The position numbers and the translations under genes were made by a program. The notes below the pieces were generated by a model. That model was not told where the DNA came from. It ran no database searches and worked only from the letters and a program-made list of their open reading frames with translations. From assembly GCA_018649885.1 (NCBI GenBank), contig JABIHA010000036.1, positions 62,001 through 126,000 of the forward strand: 64,000 nucleotides of DNA. The letters run 5' to 3'. Positions 1 through 8,872 of the stretch are shown piece after piece (within the stretch, counting starts at the first letter, position 1; every line of letters begins with the position of its first letter). The stretch is from Bacteriovoracaceae bacterium (GTDB taxonomy: Bacteria; Bdellovibrionota; Bacteriovoracia; Bacteriovoracales; Bacteriovoracaceae).

Positions 1-332
1 GATAGAGGAATAGATATGGAACCTAGCAGGGCAACCCATACAAATCGATTGAGAACCAGGAAGTCTTCGTAGTTATTTGGAAAATTTGAAAAAAGAGATG
101 TGAGCCTTGCAAGCCATACAGGAAATTTGAAATTTAAGGCACCCGACAAGAAGACATTTACAAAAATGCTTCCTTTTTTAAACATATTAAAAGCAGGTGC
201 AAGGTACATATCTTCATCACAGAAAGTGTAGGGAGGCATTTGCTGAAATACACCCTTAAAACGAAAGGCAATGAACAGAGTCATGGTTAAGAGAATGAAA
301 AAAAGTTCATGACGTTTAATTTTAGAAAACAC
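1..332 (-). CDS. Membrane glycosyltransferase, GT39/ArnT-like, N-terminal part only
   Basis: The reverse strand is open from a GTG at 332 to the left edge of the window and encodes about 110 residues. The protein opens with a basic stretch and a transmembrane segment (ILLTMTLFIAF), then a periplasmic-looking loop with an acidic CDEDMY motif, then hydrophobic segments. That order is typical of GT39/ArnT-type polyprenyl-phosphate-sugar glycosyltransferases, whose first periplasmic loop carries an acidic catalytic motif. An in-frame stop lies about 11 codons upstream and no ATG lies between, so GTG is the likely start, although no good ribosome binding site is seen. The family is inferred from a short fragment; another polytopic membrane protein is possible. 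Confidence 0.5.
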   Translation of the reverse strand, partial: MFSKIKRHELFFILLTMTLFIAFRFKGVFQQMPPYTFCDEDMYLAPAFNMFKKGSIFVNVFLSGALNFKFPVWLARLTSLFSNFPNNYEDFLVLNRFVWVALLGSISIPL

Positions 333-546
333 GAATAAATGATCTTTTGAAAATAGATTAGTTTTTCAAAAGATTAAGGTAAAAAAGAGCAAAAATCTAT
401 TAGAATGACAGGTTGGTCGTGGCGCGCCGAAGTCTTGGTTTTGCATTAACCCCTTGTGTATTCTTTTCAATTTTTCACCCCCAATTTCTAGGCAATGTAA
501 GGTTGTGAGAGTTATTCATTGGTCATTGTCACTTGCGGGGGTCGAC

Positions 547-2127
547 ATGTTGCACTTATTAGTAATATCGGTATTTTTTGGCATTTTTTCGAGTAATATC
601 CATGCTCAAGATAGTAGACCTCTCACTAGCATTCAAAGAGTTTTTAGTCCTGTACTTGATTTGAGATTTCACAAATTGGGCACTGAAAAAGTGGGCGAGT
701 ACCAAAACAAGTCTGGGGAAAAGCGGATTTATAGGGACGATCTTGAGGTTGCAGAAAAAAATGATTCAAAGAAAAAATCTCTCCTCCATATTGCTCACTT
801 ATCAGATTCTCATATTATTGACGAAGAAAGTCCTGCCAGGTTTTGGAGATCAGGGTTTGTTAATGGCACGGTTTTTCGTTATCAAGATGCCTATTCTACC
901 CATGTGCTCGATGCCATGGTTGGCACTATTAACCAGTTAAACAGGCACGCTAAAAATAAGAAACTGGATTTTGCTGTGGTGACAGGGGACTTGATCGATA
1001 ATTCGCAACGAAATGAGATGGAATGGTTTTTTCAGGTTATGGATGGAAAGGATGTGACTCCCAATAGTGGAGATCAAAGAGATAATCCACTGCCTTCCCA
1101 AGATAATCCCCATATTAAGTTTAAGGCCCAGGGCCTGGACATTCCCTATTTTATCACTCCTGGGAATCATGATTTGGCATATGATGGATTTATCACTGAG
1201 AAAAACCGCAGATTTTTTGGAGTTCCATCTCCTACTGCCACTAGGGCAAAATTTCAGGTGGCACCCAAATGTAGCCCCAGATATCCTATTCTTGCAGCTT
1301 GTACTCCATATAATCCACTACTACCCAGTGAGAAGGATCATTACTGGTCACTCAAAAAAAGGGCGATCGTGGGCGATAACAATAGAGAGAAAATATCGGC
1401 TGAAGATATCTACCGAATTAGTAGGGACTCAGATCCAATTAATGGGCATGGTTATGGCAATAAAGATGAAAAGCGAGATCATGGGCACTATAGTCGCCAG
1501 CCTGTCTCTCATATTCCGATTCAACTTATAAATATAGACACCTCTAAAGAGGGAACTCTCTCTGGTGTGATTACGAGAGATACAGTCAATAATTTTTTAA
1601 TTCCCTGGCTTGATGAAACAACTAAAAAAGGAAATGAAAAATTGGTGATTCTTATGTCTCATCACCCTTTGTCTCATATCCTACCGGGGAGAGGGAAAAG
1701 ATTATTCGAGAAAACTGTGAAAAAATATCCGAATATCTTTTTACATCTTGTGGGCCACGGGCATAAGCACGACGTTGTCTCCTATAAAGGAGATGAAGCT
1801 GGAAGTGGTTATTGGGAAATTCAAACGGCTTCTCTTATTGAATGGCCTCAGCAGGCAAGACTTGTGGAGGTGGCCCTAAGAGAAGATGGGGTTGGGGAAG
1901 TTATCACAACTGTAATTGATTATGGGGAATCAAACTCCATCGCCACTGACTCTAGAGCGCTGTCAATTTTGACTAAACAAATTCCAACAGCCCTCATTAC
2001 CGCAGGAGACCGAGGTGACTTAGAAGATCGTAATCTAAACCTACCCTTTAAAATTCCACCTAATATTCTGAAACGATTAGTAAAAATACAATCTCAATTA
2101 CCAGAGATAGAATCAAGTACCTATTAG
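547..2127 (+). CDS. Exported calcineurin-like metallophosphoesterase
   Basis: This is a class I metallophosphoesterase of about 526 residues with the full set of metal-binding blocks in order: HLSDSH (near residue 87), VTGDLID (148), TPGNHD (207), MSHHP (372) and VGHGHKH (about 405). An N-terminal hydrophobic segment ending near SSNIHAQ looks like a Sec signal peptide, so it probably acts in the periplasm or outside the cell on phosphoesters of unknown identity. The frame is open upstream to a TTG at 454, but ATG 547 starts directly with the signal peptide and has a G-rich stretch just before it. The extended spacing between the GNHD and SHHP blocks resembles the PPA1498-type subfamily; that assignment is tentative. 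It stands alone, followed by about 145 bp of non-coding DNA. Confidence 0.85.
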   Translation: MLHLLVISVFFGIFSSNIHAQDSRPLTSIQRVFSPVLDLRFHKLGTEKVGEYQNKSGEKRIYRDDLEVAEKNDSKKKSLLHIAHLSDSHIIDEESPARFWRSGFVNGTVFRYQDAYSTHVLDAMVGTINQLNRHAKNKKLDFAVVTGDLIDNSQRNEMEWFFQVMDGKDVTPNSGDQRDNPLPSQDNPHIKFKAQGLDIPYFITPGNHDLAYDGFITEKNRRFFGVPSPTATRAKFQVAPKCSPRYPILAACTPYNPLLPSEKDHYWSLKKRAIVGDNNREKISAEDIYRISRDSDPINGHGYGNKDEKRDHGHYSRQPVSHIPIQLINIDTSKEGTLSGVITRDTVNNFLIPWLDETTKKGNEKLVILMSHHPLSHILPGRGKRLFEKTVKKYPNIFLHLVGHGHKHDVVSYKGDEAGSGYWEIQTASLIEWPQQARLVEVALREDGVGEVITTVIDYGESNSIATDSRALSILTKQIPTALITAGDRGDLEDRNLNLPFKIPPNILKRLVKIQSQLPEIESSTY

Positions 2128-2273
2128 GGGTTTTCTCACTCTAAGCCTTTAAATTTAAATAAAGTTGCAACTTTTTGGTCACTGGGCCGTAATATTTACA
2201 TATCTTAGGATTTTGCTCACGTCTGCTGATTCAAATGAAATTTATTTAATTTAAACTCTAAAGGTATGAAGAG

Positions 2274-3698
2274 ATGAACAATCTATTAAAGCAACTTCTT
2301 ATGCTCATTTTATTATTAGCTTCGTTTTCTGTATTTTCAGAAGATGGCCTTGAAGATCAAGTAGATGAATTAGGAGGTGATCCTATTGAAGAAGCTGAGT
2401 TGGCGATATCCACTGAAGGGCTTAATGAAAACCTAGATGAGTTTATTGAATCAAAGGGAAAACTAAATTGGTGTCCATACAAAGACAATACAGCTTTTGA
2501 GATAAAAGGTGGATACAGTACTGCCATTTCTCTTGCCATTGGCGCCATTAGAAGTCCTGGGTGCCATGATGTAAGTAATGATTTGAGTCGCGCACTTAAT
2601 GGAATAGGTAATATCATTTCCAATGAAACCTCAGAGCTAAAAGATCCTTACTTGACTGAAGACTACACCAACCAGACTCTTGTTGATATTCAACAAGCCG
2701 TAAATTCTGCTAACCAAAAACAATGTAAAGCATCCCCTGAACAGTTATTTAATGCCATAGGCGGACTGGCCTATGGTCTTTCTGTTGCTACGGGAGGAAT
2801 TTCATTTGCGGTAGGGGCCACGTTTGATTTGCTAATAAGCTCAATTGAACTAGGAAAAACGATTAGAACAAATAAAATAGAGAGTGCATTTTTTGGAGGT
2901 AATCCTCAAAATTTAAAAGATAAGCTAAATGAGCTGATGCTATGTCAAAATTGGTACCTATACGACAAATTACAGTGTAGTGAGAATATTGGAAGCGGTA
3001 TATTGGGTGAATCACTCCAAGAAGCTGAAGAAGCTCCAAGCTTTGAAGAAGATTTAACAAATGCTCTTCGTAATAACCAAAACTACAACGGCCAACTTGA
3101 GTATCATCATATTCTTGATAAATCGACGAAGCTGTCAAAGAAAATGTTGCTTAAAAAGGCCAAGCAGTCGCTTGAAAAAATGGTTGATAGGTTTGATGCT
3201 TGGGCTGATCCAAAATCTACACGTATTGATTTTCTTCCGCTTGATAAAGATGTTGAGTATCAAATTCATTTACATAGCCTGATACGTTATTGCTACAATG
3301 GCTATCCTATTATTCATTCTAATAAACAGAAAAAGAGAAAACAGGGTAGAAAGGGCAGAAGTTATGAAAATATTGACTATTCAAAAGAGTATGATGAAAT
3401 TTGTGGCCCTTTAAGAGACTGTGTGGCCAAACTTGATCCAGATAGCACCTTCCTGCCTGGACCATCACTATATCCTCTGGACAAAAATAAAAAGGATTTC
3501 AGATGGAGTCAAAAGAATTTATGTGCAGGCATGGGACAAAGTTGGATGACAGAGAGTGAGGCCAATGAAAAAGACTTTCACTTTCGTATAAAAGGCGCCC
3601 TTGCGATTTCAAATTTTAATGGAAAGTCTTGTACTGCTCCTAATATAAAATTTTTGAGGACCCTGGATGCAAAGCCAGCAGAAGCACTTTCAGAGTAA
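2274..3698 (+). CDS. Exported protein of unknown function
   Basis: I do not recognise this 474-residue protein. It starts with a clear signal peptide (hydrophobic core LLMLILLLASFSVF, cleavage near SEDG) and ATG 2274 is preceded by GAAGAG. The mature part begins with an acidic stretch (DGLEDQVDELGGD), has a Gly-rich hydrophobic segment around residues 163-190 (AIGGLAYGLSVATGGISFA) and then a basic helical region. Cysteines occur in several places (KLNWC, RSPGC, KQC, MLC, LQC), as expected for a protein folded in an oxidising compartment. It is a single gene between the phosphoesterase and the GLUG lipoprotein. The Gly-rich hydrophobic segment recalls those in the two giant exported proteins later in the window, but I see no clear homology. 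Confidence 0.65.
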   Translation: MNNLLKQLLMLILLLASFSVFSEDGLEDQVDELGGDPIEEAELAISTEGLNENLDEFIESKGKLNWCPYKDNTAFEIKGGYSTAISLAIGAIRSPGCHDVSNDLSRALNGIGNIISNETSELKDPYLTEDYTNQTLVDIQQAVNSANQKQCKASPEQLFNAIGGLAYGLSVATGGISFAVGATFDLLISSIELGKTIRTNKIESAFFGGNPQNLKDKLNELMLCQNWYLYDKLQCSENIGSGILGESLQEAEEAPSFEEDLTNALRNNQNYNGQLEYHHILDKSTKLSKKMLLKKAKQSLEKMVDRFDAWADPKSTRIDFLPLDKDVEYQIHLHSLIRYCYNGYPIIHSNKQKKRKQGRKGRSYENIDYSKEYDEICGPLRDCVAKLDPDSTFLPGPSLYPLDKNKKDFRWSQKNLCAGMGQSWMTESEANEKDFHFRIKGALAISNFNGKSCTAPNIKFLRTLDAKPAEALSE

Positions 3699-3744
3699 TT
3701 AATGCTAGGTTAATTTAATCCAGCAATTTGAAACACTCAATTTT

Positions 3745-3842
3745 CAATAGGATATAGATACCAGAGGATCGCTCTCGGGTACTAACATCCTATTGATATC
3801 CTTCCGAAAAGCGACTGCAAAGTATCTCTTGGGAGGGTTATA
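3745..3842 (+). promoter_or_regulatory. Structured leader with nested stem and a Shine-Dalgarno-sequestering pairing
   Basis: An outer stem pairs CAATAGGAT (3745-3753) with ATCCTATTG (3787-3795). Inside it TACCAGAG (3759-3766) pairs with CTCT and GGTA (3772-3775 and 3778-3781) around a GATCG loop. Downstream, CCTTCC (3800-3805) can pair with GGGAGG (3831-3836), which is the Shine-Dalgarno sequence of the lipoprotein gene. The arrangement suggests translational control, by a riboswitch, a thermosensor or a protein-binding leader. I could not match it to a known class; the cyclic di-GMP-I core motifs are absent. Confidence 0.45.
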
Positions 3843-6800
3843 TAAAAGAGAAGTTTATTCTCACCATTTTAATCATACTTACTTTTGTCAGTTGCAATGG
3901 AACTGGAAGTAAGGTTGATGACAATTTTCTTCAAACGGAAATTGAAGGTATTGCTTTTTCTGGCAGCATGACAGACTTTGGTTCACTTTTTAAAACAGAG
4001 GAAGTGTTAACAAAATCTCTTACCTTTCAAAATATTGGCACAACGGAATTAAAAAACTGCTTGGCCCCATCGCTAATTTCAGGTGACACGAGTTTGTTTA
4101 CCATTAGTGCAGATTCTTGCGGTAGCTTCGATTTAAATAAAGGCGAGAGCTGCAACTTTGATGTTACCGCAGCTCCGGTGGGCGTAGGTACTTTTAGTGC
4201 AATGATTGGAAGAAGCTGTAATGGAACCATGGCCGTTACGACTGTCCAGGTAACTGGAGTTGGTTTGACTGTCACGGCCTTTTCTCCTGAATCTGGAGCG
4301 AGCTCAATTGACCCCCATTCAAATCTATTTGCCACATTTTCTCACGCTCTCAGTACTTTCACCGTTTCTGGAAGCAATATATCTCTACTAGACACTGGCA
4401 CTGGAATAAATTTTCCAGCGGACTTAAGCTACAATAGCTCAAGTAAAATAGTGACCATTGATCCCAAGATACCCCTGCCTTCATCGCGTTCAATCACAAT
4501 TACAATGGGGACAGGTTTTAAAACTGCACTTGGTACATCTCTTGAGTCTTCCACCAGTAATGTTTTCACCACAGGGGACGCGCAGGTTATAGCTCATGGC
4601 TATGCAACTACCTACAATACTCCTTCGCTTAAGGGGGCTTGCTCAACCACCTCTACAAATCTGACTGCCACATTGAATGGGGCGGCGGCAGGAGTGAATA
4701 TTACCTACAACGATGTAGACTGTTCGGATGGAAACTTTGAGATCACGCCTAACTTAGCAATCGCTGGTAATGGTGCCCAAACAATTTCTATTAGCGTTGA
4801 TAGTAGCAGTACTTCAAGCACTGCCACTACATCACTTACCATGACAAAGTGTGCTTCCTTTGCTGCCATTGGTGCCTTTGGAGCTTTCGATGGGGGAGAT
4901 GGCTCTGTTGGGGATCCCTATTTGATTAGTACAAGGGAGCAACTAAACCAAGTCAAAAATGATGTGACCAAAGCTTTTAAGATGACTGCCGATGTGGATT
5001 TGTCTTGTTATTCTTTCGATCCTATAGGTACCAATGGTGGGCGTTTTTCTGGTGTTTTCGACGGAGCTGAGTACGCTGTCAATGGACTCTCATTTGAAAA
5101 TAATAGTACCTCCACTATAGGACTATTTGGTTATATTGATGATGCCACAATTAAGAATTTAGATTTGACTAATGTCTTTACTGAGCAGGTGGGAACTCAA
5201 CCCTATACATCAGGGTTAATTGGAAGGCATTTTAATGTTGGTGGTCCAGTAGTAGTAACGAATATTTTAGTTACAGGAAGACTAATTTCTGACTCAACCT
5301 CTGTTGGTTTATTAGTGAGTGCGGGTTCTGGATCTGGGCATAGTTATAGCAACCTTTGGGTTTCAGGGCACTCGTCCAGTACTGCCAATCCAGGTTCCAC
5401 TGGTTTAGTATCTGGAGCTATGGCCAATTCAAGCTTTGATAATGTTTATATTCAAGGCGCTATGGAGGCTAATCGAAATTCTGCTGGAATCGCAGGTTAT
5501 TCCGGTGGGGGCTTGGTTATCAAAAATGCCTTTTGCGACACCAATATTGATGGTGGTGAAGATAAAGCTGGGGCATGTTTAGGATATGCCCAAAATCCAA
5601 CTCTATATAATGTTTATTCAAAAGGAGTTGTTATTGGTTCCAACTATGTAGGAGGAATCATAGGACTTGCCAATACACAACCATTTTTTCACAACGTTAG
5701 CTCTGACTCTAACGTGACTGTAAACACGGGTAACGGGGGAGGAATTGCTGGACATGTTGATGTGATAGGAATTGTTAGCCACAGTAAGGCCACAGGCAAC
5801 GTAACAAACACAGGTTTGTGGGATAGATCTGGTGGAATTGCAGGGAAAATAAGTAATGTGGCCATGGTTTTAAATACCAAATCTACAGGAAATGTTTCAG
5901 GAGGAGATAATTGGAACGGGGGAATAGCGGGTATTTTTCTCAATGGGGTATTTGCAATTAATACCTATGCCACAGGTTCTATCACCTCCAATGATTTGAA
6001 CGGCGGGATCCTTGGAAGGATTGGTGATGCTAAAAGCTATCTTCTAAATTCGCATTACTATGGAAGCTCAAGTCTTGTATCGACCCTCAATAGGGGAGGT
6101 GGATTAATGGGAATTAATGATGGAACTATTGAAAATAGTTATTTTCTCTCAGGCCTTTGCGAGTTGGGTAATGGGTGCGATGATACTGTTGGTGGAGTTG
6201 AGTATTCAGCCGCTCAAATGGCCGTTCAATCAAACTATACGAATTGGGATTTTTCTAGTGGTAGAAACTGGGTATTTAAGACCGGAGCAACTTATCCCAC
6301 TCTCAGCTTTGAAGACTGCTCAAGCTACAGCTCTATTACTGCTGCTACAAGTTTTGCAGGAGGGGACGGAAGTGGAGGGGATCCCTTTCAGATAGCGACT
6401 TTGTCACAGCTTGCCTATGCAGCAACTCTACCTACTTCAAATTTTATTTTAACGGCGAATATTGATGCCTCCGGGTCTTGTTATTCTTGGACACCTTTTG
6501 GGACAAATGGAACTCCCTTCACAGGAGTTTTTGATGGAAATTCAAAGTCCATTCAAGGTCTCTATATTGCAAATGAATCTGTTGATTCAGGTTTTTTTGG
6601 ATCCATTAACGGTGCTACTGTTAACAATTTAACTCTATATAATTTTGTTACTGGTATCAATAATGAGAGAGCGGGAAGCTTGGCAGGAGATGCAAATAAC
6701 TCAACGATTACTAGTGTAATTAATTATGGTCATATTGTGAATGGAGCTAACGACACGGCAGGCTTGGTGGCCCTTGCACAAAATGGCACAGTCATCACAT

Positions 6801-7318
6801 CTAGCACCAACTACGGTTATGTAGGCTCTAACTCAGATAGAGTGGGAGGCCTTGTTGGTCATTGCAATAACTGTACTATTACTAAATCGACCAATGCAGG
6901 TGGAGTCATAGGCAATGATGATGTTGGTGGAATTGTAGGTATGAGTTCTGCTGGCGCTACTTTAACAGACGTGAACAACCTTGGAAACGTCCATGGGGAT
7001 ACATCAGTCGCAGGCCTTGTTGGCAATTTATCGGCAGCAGCTGATACCGTTACCAATGGATTAAGCGTAGGGGTAGTCTATGGAAGAACAAGTTCAGCAA
7101 GTTTTGTGGCAGACAAAGATGCAGGAGCCACAATTACTGATAGCTTTTTTCTAGACACAGCTTGCGGAGTAGCTCCTCCGGTGGGTTGTCCTGAAGCCAG
7201 TACTGCCATAGGCCTTACTCAGGCAGATTTGATCTTGCTAGCGAGCTATCCAGGGGGATGGAATTTCACCACTATTTGGGAGATAAATAACGGTGTGAGT
7301 TATCCAAGTTTGCGATAA
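3842..7318 (+). CDS. Large surface lipoprotein with Ig-like domain and two GLUG beta-helix modules
   Basis: The frame is open well upstream of ATG 3968. Codons from 3842 encode a classic lipoprotein signal (IKEKFILTILIILTFVSC), so the full protein is about 1158 residues, anchored at a lipidated Cys. The start would be ATA at 3842, five bases after a strong GGGAGG; no ATG, GTG or TTG lies in frame before the signal. After an anchor-type beta domain comes an SbsA-like Ig domain (about residues 140-245). Two related modules follow, each opening with GGDG, a GDP[YF] motif and a GTNG..F.GVFDG motif (about residues 336 and 823) and continuing into GGIAG/GGLVG-type GLUG repeats that probably fold as a beta-helix. 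Likely role is adhesion or surface binding. It is cotranscribed with nothing obvious. Confidence 0.75.
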   Translation: MKEKFILTILIILTFVSCNGTGSKVDDNFLQTEIEGIAFSGSMTDFGSLFKTEEVLTKSLTFQNIGTTELKNCLAPSLISGDTSLFTISADSCGSFDLNKGESCNFDVTAAPVGVGTFSAMIGRSCNGTMAVTTVQVTGVGLTVTAFSPESGASSIDPHSNLFATFSHALSTFTVSGSNISLLDTGTGINFPADLSYNSSSKIVTIDPKIPLPSSRSITITMGTGFKTALGTSLESSTSNVFTTGDAQVIAHGYATTYNTPSLKGACSTTSTNLTATLNGAAAGVNITYNDVDCSDGNFEITPNLAIAGNGAQTISISVDSSSTSSTATTSLTMTKCASFAAIGAFGAFDGGDGSVGDPYLISTREQLNQVKNDVTKAFKMTADVDLSCYSFDPIGTNGGRFSGVFDGAEYAVNGLSFENNSTSTIGLFGYIDDATIKNLDLTNVFTEQVGTQPYTSGLIGRHFNVGGPVVVTNILVTGRLISDSTSVGLLVSAGSGSGHSYSNLWVSGHSSSTANPGSTGLVSGAMANSSFDNVYIQGAMEANRNSAGIAGYSGGGLVIKNAFCDTNIDGGEDKAGACLGYAQNPTLYNVYSKGVVIGSNYVGGIIGLANTQPFFHNVSSDSNVTVNTGNGGGIAGHVDVIGIVSHSKATGNVTNTGLWDRSGGIAGKISNVAMVLNTKSTGNVSGGDNWNGGIAGIFLNGVFAINTYATGSITSNDLNGGILGRIGDAKSYLLNSHYYGSSSLVSTLNRGGGLMGINDGTIENSYFLSGLCELGNGCDDTVGGVEYSAAQMAVQSNYTNWDFSSGRNWVFKTGATYPTLSFEDCSSYSSITAATSFAGGDGSGGDPFQIATLSQLAYAATLPTSNFILTANIDASGSCYSWTPFGTNGTPFTGVFDGNSKSIQGLYIANESVDSGFFGSINGATVNNLTLYNFVTGINNERAGSLAGDANNSTITSVINYGHIVNGANDTAGLVALAQNGTVITSSTNYGYVGSNSDRVGGLVGHCNNCTITKSTNAGGVIGNDDVGGIVGMSSAGATLTDVNNLGNVHGDTSVAGLVGNLSAAADTVTNGLSVGVVYGRTSSASFVADKDAGATITDSFFLDTACGVAPPVGCPEASTAIGLTQADLILLASYPGGWNFTTIWEINNGVSYPSLR

Positions 7319-7427
7319 AAAAGAACTTATTTTTGGTGGAAAATATCCCTCTAATTACCTGTAAAAAATTCATAAAATGGACAGAAAATCTTAGTCTTTC
7401 TTAAGAACTTTAAATAATGATTCTCAA

Positions 7428-8168
7428 TTGGCACTCATTAAGTTTATAGTCTCAAAAAAAATTAAACTACTTTGGGGAGTACGTTTGGGAACAGATTCAG
7501 CTGCAATCTTTAAGAAGTTTGGTCTAAAGGCTTTTCTTTTAGATAGATCAATCTATTTGGCTTCAAGATTACTTTTTTTCAAATCAATCGATTGGCTAAC
7601 GCTTTCTCTTGATGACGTTGGAGAAGGCTACCTGGCAATACCAAAGGGGCATCAGGCTAAATTTTCAAATATTCAGGAAATGAAACACTTTGTTGGTAAG
7701 GAATATCAGCTAGAATATCAGTTTATCAAAGAGGCCTTCGCCAAAGGTGACATTCCTTATACTATTACAAAAGACTCAAGGCTGTGCTCTTATGGATGGT
7801 ATGCAAAGGCACCAAATGAAATCTATCCAGGCATCAAATTCATCATCCCAGAGAGGCATATCTATATGTATAAGGGGTTTACCCATCCTGAACATAGAGG
7901 AATGAGACTCCATGCCATCAACATGGCGCGTGCCCTAAGAGAATTGAACAATAGCAGTGCTCACAGTTTTCTTTCCTTTGTTGAAACTCAAAATTTTGCA
8001 AGCCTGCGCTCTTGCTATCGCCTAGGCTACCAGAAGTCAGGGCGCTCAATTTTGTTTGAAATTTTGGGAAAGACCTTTGTTTTTTCAAGTGCCAAGGCGC
8101 GAGCTGCAAAGGTTGAGCTTATGACAAATACATATGAATCATTCGCGGGGTTTGCTGAAAAGATATAA
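7428..8168 (+). CDS. GNAT-like acetyltransferase
   Basis: The 246-residue protein lacks a signal peptide. Its C-terminal half has the GNAT acetyl-CoA binding pattern: a beta strand (HIYMYKGFTHPEHRG), an R-G-M segment in place of the usual RGxG, a following helix (HAINMARALREL) and the late strand and helix in which ETQNFASLRSCYRLGYQ matches the common N..S...Y..LGF motif. It may acylate an amine on a small molecule or sugar, since it sits just before the polysaccharide locus. The start is the TTG at 7428, the only start-like codon after an in-frame TAA, with a weak ribosome binding site; an internal start is possible. The substrate is unknown. Confidence 0.6.
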   Translation: MALIKFIVSKKIKLLWGVRLGTDSAAIFKKFGLKAFLLDRSIYLASRLLFFKSIDWLTLSLDDVGEGYLAIPKGHQAKFSNIQEMKHFVGKEYQLEYQFIKEAFAKGDIPYTITKDSRLCSYGWYAKAPNEIYPGIKFIIPERHIYMYKGFTHPEHRGMRLHAINMARALRELNNSSAHSFLSFVETQNFASLRSCYRLGYQKSGRSILFEILGKTFVFSSAKARAAKVELMTNTYESFAGFAEKI

Positions 8169-8192
8169 GTTCAAATATCTCTAAGCAGAGTG

Positions 8193-8810
8193 TCAGTGAA
8201 TTTGATGGCCAAACCAAATATTTTCTAAATAGAGTGTAAGTGAGTTGCCAAGCTTGATGGCCAGGTTCCTAGTGGTATCGGCACCTTCACAGGCTATATA
8301 GGCACCATTTTCAAGCTCTATAAGGTAGTTATCAAGTTTCTTACTTTCAACTTTTTGCTCTTCAAAGACAGCCTTCAATTGATCTCTTTCACCGCAGTAG
8401 TGAAGATGTTCAACTGAAATTTCTCTGCACTCAGCAATACCTTTTCTATTAATATAACTTGTCGTACAAAGGGCCTTTTTTTGAAAGTATCTTTTTTCAC
8501 ATTCAAGGTTAAGCTTGGCAAGCTCAGGGAGCTGTGAGAAATCATAGGTTGGGCCAAATGCTTTAACATCAAGATAATCACCTGCCCTCATGCGAGAACT
8601 TCCAACACTCTCATGTATTCTATGGGCCCTACAGCTAGCAGATAATCTTGAACCTTTTATGGAGGGATAGATATTTCCAGAAACATAAATTTGTTTAACA
8701 ATAAATCCACCACCTTTGATAGGAAACTTGTGGTGATAAGCACGAATTGTTTCCGCCGAGGCGACCGAAAGAATATTGAGTAAAATAATTGCTAGATAAA
8801 TGTGTCTCAT
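8193..8810 (-). CDS. Exported protein of unknown function
   Basis: Unrecognised protein of about 205 residues. The N-terminus (MRHIYLAIILLNILSVASAE) is a good Sec signal peptide; the frame extends three codons upstream to a GTG at 8819, but ATG 8810 fits the signal best. The mature domain has several cysteines (SASC, LEC, ALC, AEC, HYC, IAC), probably forming disulphides in the periplasm. It converges with the GNAT-like gene, whose end lies 24 bp away, and is separated from the upstream glycosyltransferase gene on the same strand by about 60 bp. It may be transcribed as the last gene of the polysaccharide operon. Confidence 0.6.
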   Translation of the reverse strand: MRHIYLAIILLNILSVASAETIRAYHHKFPIKGGGFIVKQIYVSGNIYPSIKGSRLSASCRAHRIHESVGSSRMRAGDYLDVKAFGPTYDFSQLPELAKLNLECEKRYFQKKALCTTSYINRKGIAECREISVEHLHYCGERDQLKAVFEEQKVESKKLDNYLIELENGAYIACEGADTTRNLAIKLGNSLTLYLENIWFGHQIH

Positions 8811-8872
8811 GGAGAGCACATTAAGAGAGCATTAACGCTTTGCATAGAGTCATAGTAAAAATGATAGGGTTT

